Assembly (NCBI GenBank): GCA_026125925.1
Contig: JAHCKF010000234.1
Coordinates: 1-5,904, forward strand
Length of the DNA: 5,904 bases
Reading direction: 5' to 3'
DNA from: Pseudolabrys sp.
Lineage (GTDB): Bacteria > Pseudomonadota > Alphaproteobacteria > Rhizobiales > Xanthobacteraceae
The notes beneath the pieces are model-generated. The model did not search any database and was not told where the DNA came from. It worked only from the letters and a program-made list of their open reading frames with translations. The position numbers were made by a program, and so were the translations under genes. Shown piece after piece: positions 1-4,676 of this stretch (position 1 is the first letter of the stretch; each line of letters opens with the position of its first letter).

Positions 1-67
1 GCCGCGCCGTTTCGCAGCCAGCCAGCGCCAGAGCCATGACGCTCACAACCAAGACCTTCTTGAGCAT
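1..67 (-). CDS. Small lipoprotein, N-terminal part only (runs off left edge)
   Basis: Only the first 22 codons are visible. They begin MLKKVLVVSVMALALAGC and continue ETAR, a textbook lipoprotein leader: two lysines, a hydrophobic core, and the lipobox LAGC with the lipidated cysteine at residue 18. The product should therefore be exported by Sec, lipidated and anchored in a membrane. A good ribosome site (GGGAG at 75-79, read on the minus strand) lies 7 bases before the ATG, which fixes the start. The gene follows the L,D-transpeptidase on the same strand after 100 bases, so co-transcription is possible but not shown. Very short lipoproteins of the entericidin type start in a similar way, but the body of the protein lies outside the window, so no family can be assigned. 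Confidence 0.72.
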   Translation of the reverse strand, partial: MLKKVLVVSVMALALAGCETAR

Positions 68-167
68 GTTCTATCTCCCGGGGTGTCGAATACGAATCGT
101 TACAGGCCGTCTGATTAGCACATGGCCCGTTACGTAATGCCCGAGAGGCCGATGAGTTCCACCGCTT

Positions 168-803
168 CTAGCTCTGAATCACCTTAACCTGGGCACCGAC
201 CGGAACGCGGTTGTAGAGGTCGATGATGTCCTGGTTGTAAAGACGGATGCAGCCGCTCGACACCGCAGTGCCAATGGTCTCCGGCTCGATGGTGCCGTGC
301 AATCGGAAGTAGGTGTCTCTTCCGCCGCGGTAGAGGTAGAGGGCGCGCGGCCCCAGCGGATTGTCGGGGCCTCCGGCCATGCCGCCGGCAAAGGCGCGGT
401 AGCGCGGAATCGCCGACATCATGTTCGCGGTCGGCGTCCAGCGCGGCCACTTCTCCTTGCGGCCGATGACCGCGGTGCCGCGGAAATTCAGCGCCTCGCT
501 GCGGCCGACCCCGACGCCGTAGCGGATCGCCCTGCCACCGGCTTCGACCAGATAGAGCCGGCGCTGCGGCACGTTAACGACGATGGTGCCTGGTTTTTCG
601 TTGCCGTTCCACGACACCTCGGTGCGGGCCAGGCTCGGATCCAGATTCTCGACAGCAGATATCGTATGGCCGCCGTCACTCATGCCGCCGTAATTGGCGG
701 TCACGCAGCCAGCGGCCAGCAGGGGCAAACCCAGGGCAAAAGCGCGGCGGCTGAGGAGAATGGCGGATTGGGCGTCAGGCAGGGAAATTTTCGGGCTTTT
801 CAT
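168..803 (-). CDS. L,D-transpeptidase (YkuD/ErfK family), putative Tat-exported lipoprotein
   Basis: This protein of about 211 residues carries a YkuD catalytic domain. Such enzymes form 3-3 cross-links in peptidoglycan or attach proteins to it in the periplasm. The catalytic signature is near the C-terminus: His169-Gly170, then SSGCIRLYN with nucleophile Cys185 and Arg187. The domain begins around residue 72 (GTIVVNVPQRRLYLVEAG), typical of the family. The leader holds a twin-arginine motif (SRRAFA, Arg19-Arg20), a short hydrophobic stretch and AAGC, with Cys33 as likely lipidation site; position -3 is Ala rather than the usual Leu. I chose the ATG at 801-803 because it places the Tat motif at a normal distance from the N-terminus. 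The frame stays open to 971, but the extra 56 residues resemble no leader. The ribosome site (GAGTGG) is weak. Family assignment is firm; substrate and cross-linking role are inferred. Confidence 0.93.
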   Translation of the reverse strand: MKSPKISLPDAQSAILLSRRAFALGLPLLAAGCVTANYGGMSDGGHTISAVENLDPSLARTEVSWNGNEKPGTIVVNVPQRRLYLVEAGGRAIRYGVGVGRSEALNFRGTAVIGRKEKWPRWTPTANMMSAIPRYRAFAGGMAGGPDNPLGPRALYLYRGGRDTYFRLHGTIEPETIGTAVSSGCIRLYNQDIIDLYNRVPVGAQVKVIQS

Positions 804-1243
804 GGTCCACTCGAAGCGTTTGCGGCATTTTGCGGACATCTGCCGCATATGCAACGGGCAGAACACGAAACCCACACGCTGTTGCCCCAGAGTGACAAAT
901 ATTAACGCCGCGGCAGCGGACCGCGGGCACCCCAACTCCGCCCGCGCTTTACCACGCCGATTAACTACCAAAACAGGCTGAAGCCGCGAACCACGCGCCC
1001 GGCTGGTATTCTGGCTTCAGCCCATGGACAGATTAGTGATGCCGTTTGTCCGGGCGAGAGGCAGCCGGGTGGTCACACATCCGGTTGCCTCGCTTTATTT
1101 CAGGTCCTTTTCCGAGCATTTGCCGCACATCGCATTGCGCCGTCGCATCGAAGTTTCATGGCGATTTTTCAGTTTTATTCACTCTTGCCGCCTAGGCTTG
1201 TTCCACAACGACGCTTCCAGGTCTTCCGCTTTCAGGTGCGCCC
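804..1243. other. Gene-poor stretch between divergent genes; no convincing promoter
   Basis: These 440 bases separate the divergent L,D-transpeptidase (minus) and the 58-residue gene (plus), so promoters for both must lie here. I found no -35/-10 pair good enough to name. The frames crossing it have no plausible protein character. The clearest structure is a perfect 10-base inverted repeat (976-985 and 1013-1022), listed separately. The segment 1080-1230 is less GC-rich than its surroundings, with T-rich patches near 1164-1182, consistent with a promoter region but not proof of one. Confidence 0.5.
976..1022. repeat. Perfect 10-base inverted repeat, 27-base spacer
   Basis: GGCTGAAGCC at 976-985 is matched by its exact reverse complement GGCTTCAGCC at 1013-1022. 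Each arm is itself nearly self-complementary (GGCT/AGCC around two bases). No T-tract follows on either strand, so it is not a standard intrinsic terminator. It could be a stem-loop in a leader RNA, a protein-binding site, or chance in GC-rich DNA. Confidence 0.45.
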
Positions 1244-1420
1244 ATGTCGCTCACGTCGATCGAAAATTTCCTGCAGAACGCGCGCGCCCAGATCGGACAG
1301 CGGGATATCAACGAGAGCATGTTGCGGGCGCTCACCGAGATGACCCGCGAGATCAAGCGCCTGGAGGACGAAGTGCGCCGCGTCCAGCGCGATGTCCGCG
1401 TCGGCCGTCGATTCGGCTGA
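1244..1420 (+). CDS. Small hypothetical protein (58 residues), charged and helical
   Basis: An ATG at 1244 opens a 58-codon frame ending TGA at 1418-1420. The product starts MSLTSIENFLQNARAQIGQR and ends VGRRFG. The middle and C-terminal part is rich in Arg, Glu, Leu, Val and Met, with hydrophobic residues at roughly heptad spacing (about residues 26-52, LRALTEMTREIKRLEDEVRR), suggesting one amphipathic helix or a short coiled coil. There is no signal peptide or membrane segment, so a cytoplasmic protein is expected. The site AGGTG (1234-1238) lies 5 bases before the ATG. The balanced composition and strong GC bias at third codon positions support real coding. I do not recognise a family. It converges with the next small gene, with 20 bases between stop codons and no clear terminator. 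Confidence 0.66.
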   Translation: MSLTSIENFLQNARAQIGQRDINESMLRALTEMTREIKRLEDEVRRVQRDVRVGRRFG

Positions 1421-1440
1421 ATACCTCTCCGCGCCGCTTC

Positions 1441-1659
1441 CTATCGCTTGCGCAGCTCGTAACGCGCCTCGGCGATATCCTGCACCACATCGCATCCGCA
1501 TTCATTGGCGAAGGCGCGCAGCGCCCCGCGCGCGAACGGATCGGGCTCGCCGGGCGGAAACAGCCCGGCGAACTGGCCGTAGGTCAGGTCGAAGACATGG
1601 CCGGAGGGCATGTCCTCCAGGTAGCTCTTCAACACCTCACGGGTGAGCATCGCGGCCAT
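1441..1659 (-). CDS. Small hypothetical protein (72 residues, or 74 from the upstream ATG)
   Basis: This short soluble protein begins MAAMLTREVLKSYLEDMPSG and has a proline/glycine-rich centre (FPPGEPDPFARGAL) followed by a helical part with a Cys-Gly-Cys (NECGCDVV) and a charged end (RYELRKR). No signal peptide or membrane segment is visible. The composition is clearly protein-like, unlike the arginine-rich shadow frames opposite it. Two ATGs compete: one at 1663-1665 and one at 1657-1659. The strong ribosome site GGAGGA (1668-1673, minus strand) is only 2 bases from the first but 8 from the second, so I prefer the second. It is divergent from znuA, with about 150 bases between, and could share its regulatory region. 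The SGHVFDLTY...LFPPGEPD pattern looks like a conserved small rhizobial hypothetical family, but I know no function for it. Confidence 0.72.
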   Translation of the reverse strand: MAAMLTREVLKSYLEDMPSGHVFDLTYGQFAGLFPPGEPDPFARGALRAFANECGCDVVQDIAEARYELRKR

Positions 1660-1667
1660 CGGCATCG

Positions 1668-1673
1668 TCCTCC
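1668..1673 (-). promoter_or_regulatory. Ribosome binding site deciding the start of the 72-residue gene
   Basis: On the minus strand this reads GGAGGA. It is 8 bases from the ATG at 1659 and only 2 from the ATG at 1665, which favours the downstream start. Confidence 0.6.
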
Positions 1674-1733
1674 GCGCCGGCGGCCCTGAACGGCGCGTCA
1701 GCGCCCCCTGATAACGCCGCCGGACCGCCGATC

Positions 1734-1750
1734 AAGGCCGCCGCGGCCTT
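1734..1750. repeat. Small perfect hairpin upstream of the znuA promoter
   Basis: AAGGCCG (1734-1740) and CGGCCTT (1744-1750) form a 7-base inverted repeat around CCG. It lies between the divergent small gene and the znuA promoter and upstream of both starts, so it cannot terminate either gene. It may be a regulatory DNA site or chance. Confidence 0.35.
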
Positions 1751-1763
1751 AGTCTTGCCAATA

Positions 1764-1786
1764 TGAATGTTATAATGTTACACCTC
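1764..1786 (+). promoter_or_regulatory. Candidate Zur (zinc uptake regulator) operator upstream of znuA
   Basis: The core TGTTATAATGTTACA (1768-1782) is an imperfect inverted repeat centred on 1775, in an AT-rich island within GC-rich DNA. The left half, GAATGTTATA, closely matches the half-site ATGTTATA that I recall for proteobacterial Zur boxes. The right half matches less well: 7 of 11 positions against the mirrored half-site. It can also be read as an 8-base tandem repeat, AATGTTAT then AATGTTAC. The perfect TATAAT hexamer at 1771-1776 sits inside it, so a bound repressor would block RNA polymerase. The position directly before a zinc-type importer strengthens the call. Fur-family relatives such as the manganese-responsive Mur/Fur use similar AT-rich palindromes, so the exact regulator is inferred. 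Confidence 0.68.
1771..1776 (+). promoter_or_regulatory. Likely -10 box of the znu operon promoter
   Basis: This is a perfect TATAAT, which would place transcription start near 1783 and give a short leader of about 30 bases before the znuA ATG. The -35 region 17 bases upstream (around 1748-1753) is poor; TTGCCA at 1755-1760 is too close (10-base spacer). The call rests on the -10 match and its position. Confidence 0.5.
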
Positions 1787-1811
1787 TGGCCAGCCCTCAT
1801 GAGGAATGCCG

Positions 1812-2696
1812 ATGCGCACCGCCGCCCTGCTCACATTGCTTGCCCTTGTTGCCGCACCCCTCGTCAGCGCCCCGGCACAGGCTGCTGACGGCAAGATCGC
1901 CGTGGTCGCCGCCGAGAACTTCTATGGCGAGATCGCCCGCGACATCGGCGGCGCTCATGTGACCGTGACCAGCATCATGTCCAACCCGGACCAGGACCCG
2001 CACCTGTTCGAAACCACGCCCGGCGTGGTGAAGCAGATCGCCGACGCGCAGATCGTCATCCTCAACGGCGCCGATTACGACCCGTGGATGCCGAAGCTGA
2101 TGCAGGCCGCACCTCGGCCGAGCCGCGTTGTCATCAATGCCGGTGAGATCGTCGGCGCCAAGGCCGGCAGCAACCCGCATCTATGGTACGCGCCGGCCAC
2201 CATGCCGGCCGTCGCCAAAGCGATCGCCGCCGCCTTCACCAAGGCAGACAGCGCGCACGCCGCCGACTATGCCAACAATCTCGCCAAGACCCTGACGCAG
2301 CTCGAGCGCGTCACCCAGCGCGTCGGCCAGATCCGCGCCAAGCACAAGGGCAAGGCCGTGACCGCCACCGAACCGGTGTTCGGGCTGATGGCAGAGGCGG
2401 CCGGCCTCACCATGCGCAACGAGAAATTCCAGCTCGCCATGATGAACGACACCGAGCCGAGCGCCCGCGACATCGCCGCCTTCGAGGACGACCTGAAGAA
2501 CCACAAGGTCAAGGCGCTGATCTACAACAAGCAGGTATCGGAAAAGCTGACCGAACGGCTGCTGGCGGTTGCCAAGAAGGCCAAGGTCCCGGTCGTCGCC
2601 GTGACCGAGACCAAGCCCGAGGGCGTCAGCTTTACCGACTGGATGGTGGGCGAGCTCGACGCCCTCGACAAGGCGCTCGACGGCGCGAATTCGTAA
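1812..2696 (+). CDS. znuA: Zinc/manganese ABC transporter periplasmic binding protein, ZnuA-like
   Basis: This cluster A-I (ZnuA/TroA) binding protein of 294 residues captures a divalent metal in the periplasm and delivers it to ZnuB. A Sec signal peptide (MRTAALLTLLALVAAPLV) probably ends at AQA, before Ala25. Expected ligand positions are visible: His64 in DPHLFE, His123 in NPHLWY, then Glu187 in TEPVFG where classical zinc-binding ZnuA has His, and Glu267 in TETKPEG near the place of the fourth ligand. The His-rich loop found between the first two ligands in enteric ZnuA is missing, consistent with the short length. The start at 1812 has GAGGA (1801-1805) 6 bases upstream; the ATG at 1806 lies against that site and is less likely. 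It is first gene of the operon, under a Zur-like box. Zinc is favoured by the operator; manganese remains possible from the ligands. Confidence 0.92.
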   Translation: MRTAALLTLLALVAAPLVSAPAQAADGKIAVVAAENFYGEIARDIGGAHVTVTSIMSNPDQDPHLFETTPGVVKQIADAQIVILNGADYDPWMPKLMQAAPRPSRVVINAGEIVGAKAGSNPHLWYAPATMPAVAKAIAAAFTKADSAHAADYANNLAKTLTQLERVTQRVGQIRAKHKGKAVTATEPVFGLMAEAAGLTMRNEKFQLAMMNDTEPSARDIAAFEDDLKNHKVKALIYNKQVSEKLTERLLAVAKKAKVPVVAVTETKPEGVSFTDWMVGELDALDKALDGANS

Positions 2697-2723
2697 GGCT
2701 AATCGATACCGCGGACGCGCTTC

Positions 2724-2836
2724 ACCTCTCCCACAGGGAGAGGTCGGCACGCGGAACGCGTGCCGGGTGAGGGGTTATGAATTATCGTAAGCACACTTGC
2801 CCCCTCACCCCAACCCTCTCCCCCGAGGGGAGAGGG
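2724..2836. repeat. Composite palindromic intergenic repeat between znuA and znuC
   Basis: Several perfect inverted repeats are packed into 113 bases: ACCTCTCCC/GGGAGAGGT (2724-2732, 2736-2744); CGGCACGCG/CGCGTGCCG (2745-2753, 2757-2765); GGGTGAGGGG/CCCCTCACCC (2765-2774, 2801-2810); and CCCTCTCCCC/GGGGAGAGGG (2814-2823, 2827-2836). Three form tight hairpins with 3-base loops; the third pair encloses an AT-richer 26-base loop. The order is hairpin, hairpin, long-armed stem, hairpin. The vocabulary (CTCTCCC, GGTGAGGGG, CTCACCCCAACCCTCTCCCC) is familiar from dispersed extragenic repeats of Bradyrhizobium-like genomes. Copy number in this genome cannot be seen here. The last hairpin ends 37 bases before znuC and has no T-tract, so full termination is unlikely, but mRNA processing or stabilisation is plausible. 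Confidence 0.85.
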
Positions 2837-2873
2837 AGCGCGCCTGCGCATGCCGACCCTATGAGCCTCTAGA

Positions 2874-3704
2874 TTGACCCCCATAGTCGAACTCACAGAC
2901 GCCACCATCACGCTCGGCCACCGGGCCGTGCTGCGCGATGTGAGCTTTGCGATTGAGGCCGGCGATTTCGTCGGCGTGCTCGGCCCCAACGGCGCCGGCA
3001 AGACGACGCTGATGCGCGCCATCCTCGGCCTGGTGAGGCCTACCGGCGGAACCCTCCGCGTGTTCGGCGAAACGCCGAAATTCGGCACCTCGGCGATCGG
3101 CTATCTGCCGCAACTGCGCACCGTGCTGCCCGACCTGCGCGTGCGCGGCCTCGATTACATCGCCAGCTCGCTGCACGGCGAACGCTGGGGACTGCCCTCG
3201 CTCAAGGCCGCCGACCGCCATGCCATTGAAGAAACATTGCATGCCGTGGGCGCCAGCGATCTGGCACGGCGGCCGTTGTCCGACATGTCCGGCGGCGAGC
3301 GGCAGCGCCTGCTGCTGGCGCAAGCGCTGATGGGCCAGCCGAAACTGTTGCTGCTCGACGAGCCGCTGATCAGCCTCGACGCCCGCCACCAGGAAGTCGT
3401 CATCGACGTGGTGCGCAAGATCGCGCGCGAGCGCGGCATTACGGTTTTATTTTCGGCGCACGAACTCAACCAATTGCTCGGCGCCATCGACAAGGTGCTG
3501 TATCTCGGCAACGGCCACGCCGCGCTCGGCACCGTCGACGAGGTGGTGACGGCGCCGGTGCTGTCGCAGCTCTACGGCACCGAGATCGAAGTGCTGCGCG
3601 CCGGCGGCCATATCTTCGTCATGTCGTGCGGCCGTGACGTCGAACGCGACGCGCATCAACATGACCACGACCATGGGCACGGGGATCATGGGCATGTGCA
3701 TTGA
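2874..3704 (+). CDS. znuC: Zinc ABC transporter ATP-binding protein, ZnuC-like, with His-rich tail
   Basis: This 276-residue ABC ATPase energises metal import on the cytoplasmic face of ZnuB. All motifs are intact: Walker A GPNGAGKTT (37-45), Q-loop Gln80 in YLPQ, signature MSGGE (138-142), Walker B LLLLDE (158-163), D-loop SLDA, and switch His196 in SAHE. The last 16 residues hold 8 histidines alternating with Asp and Gly (HQHDHDHGHGDHGHVH), a probable metal-binding tail. The start is a TTG at 2874: an in-frame TGA at 2862 closes the frame just upstream, no ATG or GTG lies between, and the product then begins at the normal place for the fold. Only a weak GAG (2863-2865) precedes it, so initiation may be poor. 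It sits 177 bases after znuA, behind a palindromic repeat. Function is firm; zinc specificity comes from context. Confidence 0.93.
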   Translation: MTPIVELTDATITLGHRAVLRDVSFAIEAGDFVGVLGPNGAGKTTLMRAILGLVRPTGGTLRVFGETPKFGTSAIGYLPQLRTVLPDLRVRGLDYIASSLHGERWGLPSLKAADRHAIEETLHAVGASDLARRPLSDMSGGERQRLLLAQALMGQPKLLLLDEPLISLDARHQEVVIDVVRKIARERGITVLFSAHELNQLLGAIDKVLYLGNGHAALGTVDEVVTAPVLSQLYGTEIEVLRAGGHIFVMSCGRDVERDAHQHDHDHGHGDHGHVH

Positions 3705-3707
3705 TTG

Positions 3708-3813
3708 GTCATTCCGGGACGGCGCGCAGCGCCGGACCCGGAATCCAGACGCAGGGACTGAATATGTTGCTGGATTCCGGGTTCGCTCGCTGACGCGAGC
3801 GCCCCGGAATGAC
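3708..3813. repeat. Cloverleaf-like palindromic repeat between znuC and znuB
   Basis: A 106-base element is bounded by perfect 11-base terminal inverted repeats, GTCATTCCGGG (3708-3718) and CCCGGAATGAC (3803-3813). Inside are three further inverted repeats: GGCGC/GCGCC (3721-3725, 3729-3733), CCCGGAATCCAG/CTGGATTCCGGG (3737-3748, 3770-3781) and CGCTCGC/GCGAGCG (3784-3790, 3795-3801). Together they fold as an outer stem carrying three hairpins. The CATTCCGGG...GGAATCCAG...CTGGATTCCGG wording is familiar from abundant dispersed repeats in Bradyrhizobium-type genomes. There is no coding capacity, so any mobility would be non-autonomous. It begins 4 bases after the znuC stop and ends just before the znuB ribosome site. 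Confidence 0.87.
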
Positions 3814-3818
3814 AAGGA
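3814..3818 (+). promoter_or_regulatory. Ribosome binding site of znuB, adjoining the repeat
   Basis: AAGGA starts at the base after the last base of the palindromic repeat and is 5 bases from the ATG at 3824. This selects 3824 over the in-frame ATG at 3809, which lies inside the repeat's terminal arm. Confidence 0.7.
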
Positions 3819-3823
3819 ATAAA

Positions 3824-4624
3824 ATGTTCCAATACGAATTCATCACCAACGCCTTCATCGCCGCCGGCATCGTCGCCGTCGTGTCCGGCGTGACCGGCTA
3901 TTTCCTGGTGATGCGCGGCCAGACCTTCGCCGGCCACGCGCTGTCGCATATCGGCTTTGCCGGCGCGACCGGCGCCGGCTTGATCGGGCTGTCGCCGCTG
4001 TGGGGCCTGGTCGGTTTCACCGTCATCGCCGGCATCGCCATGGGCGCGATGAGCGAGCGCATCTCGAACCGCGACGTCGCTATCGGCGTCGTGCTGGCGC
4101 TGGCGCTCGGCTTCGGCCTGTTGTTCCTGCACTACTACACGTCGTTCGCGACGCAGGCCACGGCGCTGCTGTTCGGCAACGTACTGGCGGTCGATCGCGC
4201 CATGATCGGCGCGCTGGCGCTGCTCGGCGGTCTGACCATTGTCGGGCTCGGCGCGATCATGCGGCCCTTGATCTTCGCAACGCTGCAGCCGGAGCTCGCC
4301 GAGGCCAAGGGCGTGCCGATGCGCTTCATCTCCACCGCCTTCCTCGCCATCGTGGCGCTGGCGGTCGCCGCCTGCGCGCAGATCGTCGGCGTGCTGATGG
4401 TTTTTACGCTGATGGTCGGACCCGCCGCCGCCGCGCAACGCATCACCGGCGGGCTGTGGAGCGGTCTGGCCACGGCCGCCCTACTCGCGCTGGCGGAAGC
4501 CTGGCTCGGCATCGCCATCGCCTTCGAGACCGACTGGCCGGTGAGCTTCTGCATTGCCGTGCTCAGCGCCATCGTCTATTTCGCCGCGACGATGGTGCCG
4601 GCAAGGGCGCGCCACGCGCATTAA
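3824..4624 (+). CDS. znuB: Zinc ABC transporter permease, ZnuB-like (ABC-3 family)
   Basis: This 266-residue polytopic inner-membrane protein forms the channel of the importer and couples to ZnuC. It is almost wholly hydrophobic, with seven to eight membrane segments by eye (first about 8-30, last about 240-258). Family landmarks are AGHALSHIGFAGATGA (36-51), corresponding to the HALSHS region of ABC-3 permeases; a cytoplasmic loop QPELAEAKGVP (155-165), which probably contacts the ATPase; and GVLMVFTLMVGPAAAAQ (189-205). The C-terminus ends RARHAH. The start at 3824 is chosen because AAGGA lies 5 bases before it; the longer version from 3809 adds five residues encoded by the end of the repeat. 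It is last in the operon. Its TAA overlaps the A-run that forms the U-tract of the terminator of the opposing gene. Family assignment is firm. Confidence 0.93.
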   Translation: MFQYEFITNAFIAAGIVAVVSGVTGYFLVMRGQTFAGHALSHIGFAGATGAGLIGLSPLWGLVGFTVIAGIAMGAMSERISNRDVAIGVVLALALGFGLLFLHYYTSFATQATALLFGNVLAVDRAMIGALALLGGLTIVGLGAIMRPLIFATLQPELAEAKGVPMRFISTAFLAIVALAVAACAQIVGVLMVFTLMVGPAAAAQRITGGLWSGLATAALLALAEAWLGIAIAFETDWPVSFCIAVLSAIVYFAATMVPARARHAH

Positions 4625-4652
4625 AAAACGGCCCCGCCGAGGCGGGGCCGTT
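4623..4652 (-). terminator. Intrinsic terminator, strong for the TRAP gene, weak for znuB
   Basis: AACGGCCCCGC and GCGGGGCCGTT form an 11-base perfect stem around CGAG (4627-4652). On the minus strand the stem is followed by six T residues (the A-run 4623-4628 of the plus strand, the last two shared with the stem), a classical Rho-independent terminator about 25 bases after the binding protein stop. On the plus strand only TT and then CGCAG follows, so termination of znuB here would be weak. Confidence 0.87.
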
Positions 4653-4676
4653 CGCAGTCCGGACGGCGCCGCCGTC

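Noticed and set aside
130..137. 8-base palindrome TTACGTAA between the transpeptidase and lipoprotein genes
   Set aside because: It is too short to support a function alone, and no promoter or terminator elements accompany it.
297..905. Plus-strand open frame (202 codons) opposite the L,D-transpeptidase
   Set aside because: Antisense to a gene with a full YkuD signature, with no recognisable domain of its own.
804..971. Longer N-terminus for the L,D-transpeptidase (frame open to 971)
   Set aside because: It would put the twin-arginine motif 75 residues from the N-terminus and adds cysteine- and arginine-rich sequence unlike any leader.
1024..1689. Plus-strand open frame (221 codons) covering both small genes
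   Set aside because: It turns into arginine/proline-rich low complexity and overlaps two better-supported small genes; no ribosome site.
1734..1750. Hairpin AAGGCCG/CGGCCTT as a terminator
   Set aside because: It lies upstream of both divergent genes and lacks a T-tract on either side.
1755..1760. TTGCCA as the -35 box of the znuA promoter
   Set aside because: The spacer to TATAAT is only 10 bases, far from the usual 16-18.
2697..3823. CRISPR-like arrangement of repeats
   Set aside because: The repeats are inverted pairs within two unrelated elements, not direct repeats with regular spacers.
3686..4438. Minus-strand open frame (250 codons) opposite znuB
   Set aside because: The product is low-complexity, rich in Arg, His, Gln and Asp, and mirrors the membrane permease on the other strand; no ribosome site or family.
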